A stretch of DNA of 64,000 bases from Aliagarivorans marinus DSM 23064. GTDB lineage: Bacteria > Pseudomonadota > Gammaproteobacteria > Enterobacterales > Celerinatantimonadaceae. This document shows positions 1 to 9,379 of the stretch, piece after piece. Below the pieces are notes generated by a model, which was not told the DNA's origin, made no database searches, and saw only the letters and a program-made list of their open reading frames with translations. Each line of letters opens with the position of its first letter. Position 1 is the first letter of the stretch. The position numbers were made by a program, and so were the translations under genes. The stretch lies in assembly GCF_000429485.1 (NCBI RefSeq), contig NZ_AUBY01000008.1, positions 62,001-126,000 of the forward strand. The letters are read 5' to 3'.

Positions 1-2948
1 TCGATTTGTTTCCTATGGGCAGCGACCGCCCCTACCGGCTGGATTTCTTCGATGATGAGTTGGAGAGCATCCGCGACTTTGACCCAGACACCCAGCGCAG
101 TCAGGACACCCACCAGCAGCTAACCCTGCTGCCAGCCCACGAGTTCCCCAGCGATAGCGCCGGTATCGAGCAATTCCGCAAACAGTGGCGGGAGCGCTTC
201 GACACCAGCCGCGAGCCGGAGTCGATCTACCAGCAGGTCTCCAAGGGCGTGATGCCAGCCGGTATCGAATACTACCTGCCGTTGTTTCATCAAAACACTG
301 AGCTACTGTCTGAACAGTTGCATCCCGATACCGTGGTGCTGCGAGTGGGCGATCTGGAAGCGGCCAGCCGCTTGTTCTGGCAAGAGCTGGAGCAGCGCTA
401 TGAGAACCGCCGCTACGATCGTCAGCGCCCTATCTTGCCGCCGCAAGAGCTCTACGCCGACACCAACGAGTGCTTCGCCGCGCTAAAACCGTTTAGCTTG
501 GTCAAACTGCAAGTAGGAAAAACCCGTGCCAGCGGCAACCGCCAGAACTTCCCGGCTAATCCGCTGCCCGATCTGAGCGTGAATCACCGCCTCAACCAAC
601 CCTTGCAGGCGCTGCAGCACTATATCGATCATCACCCGCAGGCGCGGATCTGTTTCGTCGCAGAAACCGATGGCCGCCGCGAGGCTCTTAAGGCGCTACT
701 GCGCCCACTCAAACTCAAGCTACGTGAGGTAAACTCACTGGGCGAGTTCGTTGAGCGTAAGTTCGAGCTCGGCCTGCTGGTCGCGCCGCTGGAGAAAGGC
801 TTTGAGCTGAGCCAACCGGCCATTCAGGTGGTGACCGAGGCCGACTTGCTCGGCGCCAAGGTGCGCACCCGTAAGCATCGCGAAGCCGCCAAAGGCATTC
901 AGGCCGATGCGCTGATCCGCAACTTGGCCGAGCTCTCACTTGGCCAACCGGTGGTGCATATCGAACACGGGGTGGGTCGCTATCACGGCCTGACCAGCTT
1001 TGAAAATGGCGGCATCGTCACCGAGTTCTTGCAGCTTGAATACGCCAACGAAGCCAAGCTGTATGTGCCAGTAAGCGCGCTGCACCTTATTAGCCGCTAC
1101 TCGGGAGCCAATGAAGAGAGCGCCCCGCTACATAAACTAGGCAACGACCAGTGGCAGAAAGCCAAGCAAAAAGCCGCTGAGAGAGTGCGCGATGTGGCCG
1201 CTGAGCTTCTCGAAGTGTACGCCAAACGCGCCGCCAAGCCGGGCTATCAGTTCACTGTCGATGACAGCGCCTATCAGCAGTTCTGCGCCGACTTCCCGTT
1301 TGAGGAAACCGACGATCAGCTCAACGCCATTGACGCCATGATCAAGGATATGCGCAGCCCCAACGCCATGGACCGCTTGGTATGTGGTGACGTGGGCTTT
1401 GGTAAGACCGAAGTGGCCATGCGCGCCGCGTTTGTTGCGGTTAACGCTGGCAAGCAGGTGGCGGTGTTGGTACCCACTACCCTGCTGGCGCAGCAGCACT
1501 TTGACAACTTCAGCGACCGCTTCGCCAACTGGCCGGTAAATGTCGCGGTACTGTCGCGCTTTAAAACGCCCAAAGAGCAGCGCGAGATCTTGGCGCAAAT
1601 CGAGGCTGGTCAGGTGGATATCATCATCGGTACCCACAAACTGCTGAGCAAAGAGATCAAGTTCGCTGATCTTGGCCTGTTGGTGGTCGACGAAGAGCAC
1701 CGCTTTGGGGTGCGCCACAAAGAGCAGATCAAAGCGATGCGCGCCGATGTCGACATCCTCACCCTAACCGCCACACCGATCCCACGTACCCTGAATATGG
1801 CGATGAGTGGGATGCGCGATCTATCGATTATCGCCACCCCGCCCGCCAAGCGCTTAGCGGTGAAAACCTTTGTTCGCCAGCACGAAGTGGCGTTGGTGAA
1901 AGAGGCCATCAGCCGGGAGATTATGCGCGGTGGTCAGGTCTACTTCCTGCACAACAAGGTGGAGACCATCGACCGTGTCGCGCAAGAACTGGAAGAGTGG
2001 CTACCGCAAGCGCGCATCACCGTGGCCCACGGCCAGATGCGTGAGCGCGAGCTAGAGCGGATCATGAGCGATTTCCACCACCAACGCTTTAACGTGCTGG
2101 TGTGTACCACCATTATCGAAACCGGCATCGATATCCCAAGCGCCAACACCATCATTATCAACCGCGCCGACAACTTCGGCCTGGCGCAGTTACACCAGCT
2201 ACGCGGCCGGGTGGGACGCTCCCACCACCAAGCCTATGCTTACTTGTTAACGCCACCGCCGAAGCTGATGACCAAGGATGCGGTTAAGCGCCTCGACGCC
2301 ATCTCGCAACTGGAAGACCTTGGCGCTGGCTTTACCCTGGCCACCCACGACTTGGAGATCCGCGGCGCTGGTGAACTGCTCGGCGATGAGCAAAGCGGCC
2401 AGATTGAAGCGGTCGGTTTTACCTTGTACATGGAGATGCTGGAGCGCGCGGTCACCGCCATGAAAAATGGTGAGGAGCTGGACTGGGATCTTAGCCAGAG
2501 CCAGCAATGCGATATGGAGCTGCGCCTGCCCGCCTTGCTGCCGGAAGATTATATCTTCGACGTCACCACCCGCCTTACGCTGTATAAACGTTTAGCAAAC
2601 TGCCGCGACAGCCATGAGCTACGCGAGCTACAGGTGGAGCTGATTGACCGCTTTGGCTTGTTGCCAGAGGCGGCCAAGAACCTGTTCAGCGTGCAGCAGC
2701 TAAAACTTGATGCTACCGAACTGGGCATCAAACGGCTAGAAGCCGGGCCGAAAGGCGGCAGCGTTGAGTTTGCGGAACAGACAAAAGTCGATCCCGCTTT
2801 TCTGGTAAGCCTGTTACAATCCCAACCAAGAATTTATCGCCTAGAGGGCGCCAACAAGCTTAAGTTCACCATCCCCAGCGAGGGGCATGAAGAACGCTTA
2901 AACTTGGTGGAAACATTACTGGAGCAACTGTCTAACCATGAGTCTTAA
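1..2948 (+). CDS. mfd: Mfd transcription-repair coupling factor, 5' end missing
   Basis: Mfd is an ATP-driven DNA translocase that removes RNA polymerase stalled at lesions and recruits UvrA. The reading frame is open from base 3 with no start in the window. The first visible residues (DLFPMGSDRPYRLDFFDDE) match an internal Mfd segment, so roughly 170 N-terminal residues lie outside. Visible in order: the UvrB-like module, the RNA polymerase-binding region, Walker A GDVGFGKT near visible residue 461, the DEEH box near 562, helicase motif GRVGRS, and the C-terminal TRCF domain. The stop overlaps the start of csiV by 11 nt, so the two are translationally close. Function is certain; the truncation is only the window edge. 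Confidence 0.97.
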   Translation, partial: DLFPMGSDRPYRLDFFDDELESIRDFDPDTQRSQDTHQQLTLLPAHEFPSDSAGIEQFRKQWRERFDTSREPESIYQQVSKGVMPAGIEYYLPLFHQNTELLSEQLHPDTVVLRVGDLEAASRLFWQELEQRYENRRYDRQRPILPPQELYADTNECFAALKPFSLVKLQVGKTRASGNRQNFPANPLPDLSVNHRLNQPLQALQHYIDHHPQARICFVAETDGRREALKALLRPLKLKLREVNSLGEFVERKFELGLLVAPLEKGFELSQPAIQVVTEADLLGAKVRTRKHREAAKGIQADALIRNLAELSLGQPVVHIEHGVGRYHGLTSFENGGIVTEFLQLEYANEAKLYVPVSALHLISRYSGANEESAPLHKLGNDQWQKAKQKAAERVRDVAAELLEVYAKRAAKPGYQFTVDDSAYQQFCADFPFEETDDQLNAIDAMIKDMRSPNAMDRLVCGDVGFGKTEVAMRAAFVAVNAGKQVAVLVPTTLLAQQHFDNFSDRFANWPVNVAVLSRFKTPKEQREILAQIEAGQVDIIIGTHKLLSKEIKFADLGLLVVDEEHRFGVRHKEQIKAMRADVDILTLTATPIPRTLNMAMSGMRDLSIIATPPAKRLAVKTFVRQHEVALVKEAISREIMRGGQVYFLHNKVETIDRVAQELEEWLPQARITVAHGQMRERELERIMSDFHHQRFNVLVCTTIIETGIDIPSANTIIINRADNFGLAQLHQLRGRVGRSHHQAYAYLLTPPPKLMTKDAVKRLDAISQLEDLGAGFTLATHDLEIRGAGELLGDEQSGQIEAVGFTLYMEMLERAVTAMKNGEELDWDLSQSQQCDMELRLPALLPEDYIFDVTTRLTLYKRLANCRDSHELRELQVELIDRFGLLPEAAKNLFSVQQLKLDATELGIKRLEAGPKGGSVEFAEQTKVDPAFLVSLLQSQPRIYRLEGANKLKFTIPSEGHEERLNLVETLLEQLSNHES

Positions 2949-4140
2949 GCCCCTGCTAAGCGGCCTGTTGCTGCTTCTTCCATTGGCACAAAGTCAGGCG
3001 GAAGAGCGCTGGTTTGATATCGAAGTAATCGTGTTTAAGCGCGATGTCGCGCTGGAGCAAACCTCTGAGCACTGGCCTCAGCCCCAGTCGCTGTCGATTA
3101 AGCCCCAGCAAGCCCTGCTGGCCCCGATGTTCGAGTGTATCGAACCCTGTGCTCAGCCAAGCTTCCGCCAGCTGCCCAGCCAGATAGATGGCCGCGGCTG
3201 GCCGATTAGCGGCGCCACCAAGCGCAGCATGCTAAGTGCTGCGCAGCTGGAGCTAAAAGACGAGTTCGCCCGCCTAAACGCCCACGATGCCTATACTCCG
3301 CTGATGCACATCGGCTGGCGCGAAGTGGTTGCGCCACGCAATCGCGCCAAGCACTACCAGCTGGTTGCTGGCCGCGATTTCTCAGACCGCTTCGCGGATA
3401 GCGGCCTGTTGCATGGCCAAGACCCACTGGAGCCAGCAGCAGATGACTCAGAGCTGCCAAGCATTCAACAGCCCATCGAGTTGCAAGATGACGAGCAGTC
3501 CAGTTTGGATTTAGCGCTTAACGATTTACTGAGCGACGCCAGCACCGACGAGCCAGCCCAAGTTAATCCGCTCTGGGAGCTAGACGGTGGCATTCAGGTC
3601 TACCTGCAGCACTACTTGTATATCGACGCGCAGTTCCTGTTGCGCCGCCCAGAGCTAGTTAAAGTGGTAACTGAAGCGGCTGAAGCAGAAATGGCTGAGC
3701 CAGAGGTCCCTGAGGCTATCACTGACGAGCCAAATGAAGTGGTGCTTATCGGCGGCTTGGATGACGTAGAGCCTGCGGAGTCAAGTTCGTCAATCAGCCA
3801 AAGTGAGTACCAGCAACAGCTGCAGAGCTTCCGCTTTGACCAGCGTCGCCGAGTTCGTTCCGGTGAGGTTCACTACTTTGACCACCCGCTGATGGGCATG
3901 CTGATCCAGATCCGTCGCAGCCCTGAAGCCAGCGCAGACGCGTCATTTGAGCCATCGGCTGAGCAGTTAGTCGAACTTGAGGGAGAAGACGTCCAATCGG
4001 AGAGTGAGGTTCAGGCCTTATCTAATGAGGGCATCGAAAGCAGCGACGACACCGCTCAGCAAAACCAGCAAACTAGTCCACTAGCTAACGAAGTGGCCAG
4101 CGACGAGGCCACTGCTGATAACGCCTCACCTGCCGCGTGA
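2938..4140 (+). CDS. csiV: CsiV-family peptidoglycan-binding protein
   Basis: Periplasmic protein of the CsiV family (PF10972 type). In Vibrio cholerae, CsiV binds peptidoglycan and is needed for LpoA-dependent activity of PBP1A. Seen here: a signal peptide (SGLLLLLPLAQSQA, cut before EERWFDIEV), the typical opening WFDIEVIVFKR, and a second conserved block near residues 297-325 (RRVRSGEVHYFDHPLMGML). A low-complexity Glu/Ser/Ala-rich tail of about 70 residues follows. The ATG lies inside the mfd 3' end, and the last bases overlap the next gene by 4 nt (GTGA), so mfd-csiV-DUF2919 is probably one transcript. The window also encodes LpoB, so both kinds of PBP1 helper are near each other. Confidence 0.85.
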   Translation: MSLKPLLSGLLLLLPLAQSQAEERWFDIEVIVFKRDVALEQTSEHWPQPQSLSIKPQQALLAPMFECIEPCAQPSFRQLPSQIDGRGWPISGATKRSMLSAAQLELKDEFARLNAHDAYTPLMHIGWREVVAPRNRAKHYQLVAGRDFSDRFADSGLLHGQDPLEPAADDSELPSIQQPIELQDDEQSSLDLALNDLLSDASTDEPAQVNPLWELDGGIQVYLQHYLYIDAQFLLRRPELVKVVTEAAEAEMAEPEVPEAITDEPNEVVLIGGLDDVEPAESSSSISQSEYQQQLQSFRFDQRRRVRSGEVHYFDHPLMGMLIQIRRSPEASADASFEPSAEQLVELEGEDVQSESEVQALSNEGIESSDDTAQQNQQTSPLANEVASDEATADNASPAA

Positions 4141-4541
4141 ATCCACATCAACCGACGCTGCTGCTTGCCAGCGTTCTGCTTAGTCGAACTTGGTGGCTGT
4201 TTATCTTCGCAGCCGCCAGTCGCGATCAGGGCGCCGAACTACTCGCCCTGTTCTACCCCGACCGCCAATGGTTTTACCTCAGCCTGATTGCCGGACTCAT
4301 TCCTTTTTCCAAGCTGATTGTGGTCAAGCCATGGCAGCGCGTTCCGTGGCGCTTGCAGGCGGCGATACTCACGTTGATGACTCTGGCAGACATTGGCTAC
4401 CAGCTAAAGGTGGTGGTAGCCAGCTCGTGGGATTTTCACTTGAGCAATGCGTTGCTGCTTTGGCTGGCGGCGATGAGCCTTTGGCTGCTGCTGCGCGCGC
4501 TGTTTAGCCGTACCAGCTTAGAACACCCCTTTGTGAGCTAA
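4137..4541 (+). CDS. DUF2919 (YfeZ-like) inner-membrane protein
   Basis: A 134-residue protein with about four hydrophobic helices (roughly residues 6-24, 45-62, 72-90 and 100-119), typical of the DUF2919/YfeZ family of uncharacterised inner-membrane proteins. Translation starts at a GTG that overlaps the csiV stop in a GTGA arrangement, indicating coupled translation. It has no catalytic motif I can recognise. Its place behind csiV suggests an envelope role, but that is only context. Confidence 0.7.
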   Translation: MNPHQPTLLLASVLLSRTWWLFIFAAASRDQGAELLALFYPDRQWFYLSLIAGLIPFSKLIVVKPWQRVPWRLQAAILTLMTLADIGYQLKVVVASSWDFHLSNALLLWLAAMSLWLLLRALFSRTSLEHPFVS

Positions 4542-4571
4542 GCGCGTTTAGCTAAACGTGGTGAGCTTAGG

Positions 4572-5693
4572 CTACAAGTTGAAACTGTAGCTAATACCAA
4601 ATGACACGATGCTGGCGGAACGCCCGGACAAACCTTGCGAAGTAGGTGGCGTAAAGCTGCCCCGGTTTTGATCGACAGTGAAATAGTGCCACTCACCGAT
4701 TAACGCCAAATTGGAGCGTAAGCTATAGCGCAGGCCCAGACTGACACTTTGCGCATCATCAAGGTCATCCTCACCCCGAGCGTAGCGCATTCCGTAAGTC
4801 ACATAGGGCGCCCACTGTTTGTAGCGGTAGACCAGCGAGAGATAGGCGTTCCAGGGCTGCTCCTCGCTAACAGTCGCCTCACCAATCAGGCTCCAGTTAT
4901 CCCAGTCATAATAACCGCCATAGGCCCAGCTGGTTGTCTCAAACTCCACCACAATCGGTTGGAAAACTGGCGGGAAGGCATCAAACGGTGGCGCAGGGAA
5001 ACTGTCCACCGACTCAATCCGCGCATCAGAGCGATCCACCCGCACATAGGCCAGCCAGTTATAGCTCTCTACGTCAAAACGAACGCCGTAGATGCTATCG
5101 ATATCCACATCCCACAGGATGTTGTTGCGCTCGTTGTTCTTAATCTTGGTGTTAAAGCCATAGTAGAGCTGAGTTTTCAGCAGCAGGCTGTCGGTTAGCT
5201 CAAAGGTGGCATCGGCATCAAAGCCTTCATAGCGGGTAAAGCCACTGGTGGTGTCGTACACCTCCGCGGGTAGCCGCATCCATGGGAAGGCCTGATTCAC
5301 AAACACCACCTGCGAGTAAAGGAAGCTTGGCGCGCGCAGGCGGCCACCGCGTAGGGTCATATTGTAGGTGGGCTTGAATGCCAAATAGGCCCATTCCAGC
5401 TCGGGATCGCTAAAGTCATCGATCGGACGCTTAACCACTTGCAACGAGGCCGCCAGCCAGTCGTTCGGGCGAATATCCGCCTGCAGGCCGACGATGGTAT
5501 CGCAATCCCAGCACCACTCGTCTTGAATGTTACGAGAGTAATAGTAGGGGATCTCCGAGTTACTCTTAGCCGCTCCCGTGGATGCGAATCCAGACACCCC
5601 TAACCAATCGGGCAAGTCCACAGCCAACGCCGCCGGCGCGATCCCCAGCGTGCATGCTATCACTGTGTGTTTAGTGAACTTCAAGCAAGACAT
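4572..5693 (-). CDS. Porin-like outer-membrane beta-barrel protein
   Basis: A secreted 373-residue protein with a signal peptide (ending about GIAPAALA) and then alternating aromatic/polar strands typical of a beta barrel, closing with FGISYSFNL, whose aromatic residue near the C-terminus fits outer-membrane insertion. A CWDC pair near residue 60 could form a small disulfide loop. It does not look like OmpC/OmpF and resembles the porins often found beside small PstS-like proteins. Its start overlaps the end of the upstream PstS-like gene by 23 nt, so the two form an operon. The substrate is unknown; an anion such as phosphate is a guess from the partner. Confidence 0.6.
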   Translation of the reverse strand: MSCLKFTKHTVIACTLGIAPAALAVDLPDWLGVSGFASTGAAKSNSEIPYYYSRNIQDEWCWDCDTIVGLQADIRPNDWLAASLQVVKRPIDDFSDPELEWAYLAFKPTYNMTLRGGRLRAPSFLYSQVVFVNQAFPWMRLPAEVYDTTSGFTRYEGFDADATFELTDSLLLKTQLYYGFNTKIKNNERNNILWDVDIDSIYGVRFDVESYNWLAYVRVDRSDARIESVDSFPAPPFDAFPPVFQPIVVEFETTSWAYGGYYDWDNWSLIGEATVSEEQPWNAYLSLVYRYKQWAPYVTYGMRYARGEDDLDDAQSVSLGLRYSLRSNLALIGEWHYFTVDQNRGSFTPPTSQGLSGRSASIVSFGISYSFNL

Positions 5694-6114
5694 TCAGGTC
5701 TCCTACATGCTCAAGGGGCAAGTAACCCAATCCTTCGGGGTTTTGCTGTAGCCATTCACGTATTGCTGAGTAGTCCTCGCTGCTGCTCTCTTCAGGTGGG
5801 GTGCCTCGTCCGGAAAATGCCAGCGAGGTCCAGATGCGGTTCATCTCCGCTTCGTTCTTGTTGAGAAAGGCCTTGTAGAAGGCCGTGCGATCAGCATTAC
5901 CACTGGGGAAATCGATAAGTCGTACCCGACCAATTCCCTTCACGGAAGACGATTTACCCAAGAACACCAACTTCGCCTTGGTCAATGAAAGCTGGGCTGG
6001 CGGGCTGGGAGTGGCAGATACGATGGCGTACTGCGCTGAAGCAGAAAAGCTTAGCAGCAGCAGGAGTACCGTAGGTCGGCATAGGGCGCTGAGCACTAGC
6101 CAGAAGTTCGTCAC
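5671..6114 (-). CDS. Small PstS-like periplasmic substrate-binding domain protein
   Basis: A 147-residue exported protein: a signal peptide (hydrophobic LLLLLSFSASA) and a single lobe resembling short PstS-type phosphate-binding proteins, with the recurring pattern LTKAKLVFLGKSSSVKG, a polar stretch, then RTAFYKAFLNKNEAEMNRIWTS. Such short proteins lack the second lobe of a true ABC binding protein, and there is no permease or ATPase beside it. It overlaps the downstream porin gene. I infer a porin-associated ligand-binding role rather than classical ABC transport. Family assignment is moderate. Confidence 0.6.
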   Translation of the reverse strand: MTNFWLVLSALCRPTVLLLLLSFSASAQYAIVSATPSPPAQLSLTKAKLVFLGKSSSVKGIGRVRLIDFPSGNADRTAFYKAFLNKNEAEMNRIWTSLAFSGRGTPPEESSSEDYSAIREWLQQNPEGLGYLPLEHVGDLNVLLEVH

Positions 6115-6194
6115 TGAATCGCGTTCCTTGCGTGGTTTCTAGTGATTACTTTAATCGCGCTAGTGACAAAACGCCAAATTAATTTGACAAGAAT

Positions 6195-6228
6195 ATTTAT
6201 AGCCACAAACAAATATGTGGCTATAAAT
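6195..6228 (-). terminator. Stem-loop after ndh
   Basis: A perfect 13-bp inverted repeat (ATTTATAGCCACA / TGTGGCTATAAAT) with an 8-nt loop lies just past the ndh stop. It is between the convergently placed end of ndh and the start of the PstS-like gene. The arms are A/T-rich and the following T run is weak, so termination strength is uncertain. Confidence 0.6.
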
Positions 6229-6243
6229 CACAGTTTTAGATGT

Positions 6244-7536
6244 CTAGTGAAGCTTCATCTTCGGCCGTAATACCTGGTTGATACGTCCAACCAAGATCAT
6301 CAAGCCGGTCTTCACATAGCCGTGTAAGGCGATATGGTGCATGCGATACAGCGAAAGATAGATAAGACGTGCCAGTTGGCCTTCTACCTTCATTGAACCG
6401 CGCATCAGGTTGCCCATCAGCGAACCAACAGTGGAGTAGTTGCTTAGCGACACCAAGGAGCCGTGGTCGTGGTAGTGAAAGTCTTGCAGTGGTTTGTTTT
6501 GTAGCTGCTTGGTCAGATTCTTATAGACCAGTGATGCCATCTGGTGGGCCGACTGGGCACGCGGTGGCACCCACCCTTCCCCCATGGCGCAGGCTGCGCA
6601 GTCGCCAATCGCATAGATACGCTCATCGTTGCTGGTCTGCAGACTCGGCTTCACCACCAACTGATTGATGCGGTTGCTCTCCAGCCCAGCCAGATCCTGC
6701 ATAAAGCTTGGGCACTTAATCCCTGCAGCCCATACCATTAGGTCCGCCTCAATCAGCTCGCCATCAGCGGTCATCAAGCCCTGTTCATTGGCCTCGGTGA
6801 TACGCGTAGCGGTGCGCACATCGACGCCCATCTTGGTCAGCTCACTATGGGCAGAGCCGGAGATCCGCTCTGGTAGTGCCGGCAAGATCCGCGGCCCAGC
6901 TTCCACCAGCGTCACCTCCAGACACTGCGCCGATACCTTCGGCACCCCGTAGGCACGCATCTGGTCGACGGCGTTGTAGAGCTCAGCAGAGAGCTCAACA
7001 CCGGTTGCCCCTGCGCCGACAATCGCCACCTTGACCTTGCCACCTTTCTCGGCTTCATCGTTTTGCGAGAACTGCAGGAAGCGGTTAAGCATCCGGGTAT
7101 GGAACAGCTCAGCACGCCCAGGGTTGTCCAAGAAGATACAGTGCTGCTTAACGCCCGGAGTGTTGAAGTCGTTAGAGACCGAGCCAATGGCAATCACCAG
7201 ATAGTCGTAATCGAGCTGTCTAGCGGGCAATACCTCTTGCCCTTCTGCCATCATCGGCGCCAGCATCAGCTTGCGCTGCTCACGGTCAATGCCTTGCATC
7301 TCGCCCAGCTGAAATTCGAAGCCTTGTTTGGCGGCGTGGGTGCGGTAGCTTAAGGCGTCGATCCCCGCATCCAGTGAGCCGGTCGCCACCTCATGCAGCA
7401 GCGGTTTCCATAGGTGGGTGCGGTTGCGGTCGACCAAGGTGATATTCGCTTTACCCTTTTTACCAAGCTTGCGGCCGAGCTTAGTGGCCAGCTCCAGTCC
7501 GCCCGCGCCACCTCCAACAACAACGATGTTAGTCAT
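6244..7536 (-). CDS. ndh: NADH dehydrogenase type II (NDH-2)
   Basis: Single-subunit, non-proton-pumping NADH:quinone oxidoreductase at the inner face of the cytoplasmic membrane, feeding electrons from NADH to quinone through FAD. Seen: FAD-binding [17 protein letters not shown] at the N-terminus, the second nucleotide-binding motif [17 protein letters not shown] near residue 170, the conserved YAIGDCAAC near residue 310, and a basic/hydrophobic C-terminus. I chose the ATG at 7536 (MTNIVVVGG) because it has AGGGA about 6 nt upstream; the frame stays open 10 codons further to a TTG at 7566. Length 430 residues fits the family. Confidence 0.95.
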   Translation of the reverse strand: MTNIVVVGGGAGGLELATKLGRKLGKKGKANITLVDRNRTHLWKPLLHEVATGSLDAGIDALSYRTHAAKQGFEFQLGEMQGIDREQRKLMLAPMMAEGQEVLPARQLDYDYLVIAIGSVSNDFNTPGVKQHCIFLDNPGRAELFHTRMLNRFLQFSQNDEAEKGGKVKVAIVGAGATGVELSAELYNAVDQMRAYGVPKVSAQCLEVTLVEAGPRILPALPERISGSAHSELTKMGVDVRTATRITEANEQGLMTADGELIEADLMVWAAGIKCPSFMQDLAGLESNRINQLVVKPSLQTSNDERIYAIGDCAACAMGEGWVPPRAQSAHQMASLVYKNLTKQLQNKPLQDFHYHDHGSLVSLSNYSTVGSLMGNLMRGSMKVEGQLARLIYLSLYRMHHIALHGYVKTGLMILVGRINQVLRPKMKLH

Positions 7537-7713
7537 ATGCTTCCCTAATAATTTCGGTTGATCCAATTTGTTTAACTAAACACACGGCAAGCGCTGGTGA
7601 AGCAGAGCAAAACACCAGAGTTTGAGCAGTTAGCACTTAGTTAAACCGACTGAAACGACACTCACGCGACAACAAACGGTGGTTGAGTAGATAGGGAGTG
7701 ATTATACAAAAGT

Positions 7714-7749
7714 TGACGTAGATCAAACAGGGTTATTTGATCTACGTCA
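7714..7749 (-). terminator. 14-bp inverted repeat between ycfP and ndh
   Basis: A perfect inverted repeat with 14-bp arms (TGACGTAGATCAAA / TTTGATCTACGTCA) and an 8-nt loop follows the ycfP stop and is followed on the minus strand by TTTTGTAT, fitting a terminator for the nagZ-ycfP operon. The left arm with its preceding T (TTGACGTAGATCAA) also differs by one base from an FNR box, TTGAT-N4-ATCAA, and lies about 180 bp before ndh. Which role applies cannot be settled from sequence. Confidence 0.6.
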
Positions 7750-7755
7750 TAAAAA

Positions 7756-8304
7756 TCAGGCTTGTGGGCGCCGTTGATGGGCTTTGATGCGCTGCAGATG
7801 GGCGCTGATATCAGCGAATTTATGGGCCTGTTTGTCGTCCCAAACTATCTCGTAGTAAGGCGATAAGGCCGCTTCGGTTTGTTGATTATCGTGGACATCG
7901 TTGTCCCGCGATAGCACCACCAGGCAGTTGCCGCGGTTTTTCTCGCGAAACTCGCTGACACATTTGGTGGCGATATCTTGATACTCTTCCGGACGCTCGA
8001 TCCGGCCTTGCATGTTTTGCTCGGGGTTGAGGTTAGGATTGAAAATCACCGACGGAATGCCACACAAAAAGCCGATGCGCTCACTCCAGTAACCACCCAA
8101 GCCCACACCGCAAATTACGCTCGGCTCATCGGGGGTGAAGCTGAGTTGCTTATGCACTTCTTTGAGCAAGTGGCTCATATCGTGTTTGGGGTGGATGGTA
8201 CTGTAGCTGATGGGACGTACGTCCTCATCGATAAATTGCAGTTGCAAGACCTTTTCGTGGTTCCCCGGGCTGGTGGAATCAAAGCCATGCAGATAAATAA
8301 TCAT
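7756..8304 (-). CDS. ycfP: YcfP-family (UPF0227) alpha/beta-hydrolase-like protein
   Basis: A 182-residue protein of the YcfP/UPF0227 family, which has an alpha/beta hydrolase fold and unknown substrate. Seen: the opening [19 protein letters not shown], the nucleophile-elbow-like [13 protein letters not shown] near residue 66, in which the usual Ser is replaced (G-V-G-L-G), and a late [10 protein letters not shown] block. It is the last gene of the COG3014-ycfL-lpoB-nagZ operon, 40 nt after nagZ, an order also found in enterobacteria. Confidence 0.9.
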   Translation of the reverse strand: MIIYLHGFDSTSPGNHEKVLQLQFIDEDVRPISYSTIHPKHDMSHLLKEVHKQLSFTPDEPSVICGVGLGGYWSERIGFLCGIPSVIFNPNLNPEQNMQGRIERPEEYQDIATKCVSEFREKNRGNCLVVLSRDNDVHDNQQTEAALSPYYEIVWDDKQAHKFADISAHLQRIKAHQRRPQA

Positions 8305-8344
8305 TGCTCTTTCCTTGATACAACATTGTTACGACAGTTCTCAA

Positions 8345-9376
8345 TTAAACAGTAGCATGTCCTAAGCCCTCAAGCTGGCGTTTTATCCGCTGATAATCCT
8401 GACGTTTATCCAGCTCACGCCAACTGGCTGGGTGAGAACCGCCCAACAGGGGCTCAATTAATAACTCATTCGAAGACGACGGCACTGGCTGGGGCAGGCC
8501 GTCCAGCAAGCTTATTGTAGCCTTGCGATCGTTACAAGCGAGCAACAACTGGCAGCCTGCTTCGAGGGCTTGTTGGGCACGTTGCAGATAGCCGCCCGCG
8601 GTAGAAGCGCCTTGCATACTGAGGTCATCACTGAAGATCAGCCCATCAAAGCTAAGCTGTTGGCGCAGTACCTGCTGCAGCCACAATGGCGAGAAGCCCG
8701 CAGAGTTGGCGTCCACCGATGAATAGACCACATGAGCCGGCATCACTGCATCCAGCTTACGCTGGCGGATAAGCTGCGCAAAAGGCTGCATATCCGACAT
8801 CTGAATATCGCTAAGTGGCCGGGGATCATCGGCCTGATGGAAATGGGTATCCGCCACCACCGAACCATGGCCGGGAAAGTGCTTACCGGTGGCTTTCATG
8901 CCCGCCACTCGCATTCCGTCGATAAAGCCGCTCGCCAGCTCGCTGACCTCATCAGGGTCACTAGAGAAGGCTCGACTGCCAATCACATCGCTACCACGGT
9001 CTAAGTCGAGCACCGGCGCAAAGCTCAAATCGATATCGCAGGCGCGCAGCTCCGCTGCCATTAGCCAACCGAGCTGAGCGGCCCAGTCATTGGCTTCTAG
9101 CTTAAGCAAGCGCGCTTGCTCGGCCACCATCCCCATCGCGGGGATCGCAGAGAACTGCTCGCGAAAACGCTGCACCCGGCCACCTTCATGGTCAACGCTA
9201 ATTAGCAGCGGCCGGCTGGCCGCTGCCCGAACTTGACGGACCAACTCCATAAGCTGGTCCCGTTGCTGGTAGTTGCGGGTGAACAGGATAACCCCGGCCA
9301 CCGTGGGATGTTGCAGTAGCTCTCGCTCTTCGGCGTCAAGCTCGGTCCCTTGAAGATCGATAAACAACTGCCCCAT
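8345..9376 (-). CDS. nagZ: Beta-N-acetylhexosaminidase NagZ
   Basis: Cytoplasmic family-3 glycosidase that removes N-acetylglucosamine from anhydro-muropeptides during peptidoglycan recycling, producing the signals that AmpR-type systems read. The signature KHFPGHGSVVADTHFHQ near residue 163 contains the catalytic His/Asp loop, and the nucleophile region is SDDLSMQGA near residue 246. Length 343 residues matches NagZ. It starts 3 nt after lpoB ends, so the two are co-transcribed, joining synthase activation and recycling in one operon. Confidence 0.97.
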   Translation of the reverse strand: MGQLFIDLQGTELDAEERELLQHPTVAGVILFTRNYQQRDQLMELVRQVRAAASRPLLISVDHEGGRVQRFREQFSAIPAMGMVAEQARLLKLEANDWAAQLGWLMAAELRACDIDLSFAPVLDLDRGSDVIGSRAFSSDPDEVSELASGFIDGMRVAGMKATGKHFPGHGSVVADTHFHQADDPRPLSDIQMSDMQPFAQLIRQRKLDAVMPAHVVYSSVDANSAGFSPLWLQQVLRQQLSFDGLIFSDDLSMQGASTAGGYLQRAQQALEAGCQLLLACNDRKATISLLDGLPQPVPSSSNELLIEPLLGGSHPASWRELDKRQDYQRIKRQLEGLGHATV

Positions 9377-9379
9377 CGT

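Noticed and set aside
1137-1718. Long minus-strand frame opposite mfd
   Set aside because: Antisense to highly conserved Mfd helicase motifs; GC-rich codon shadow only.
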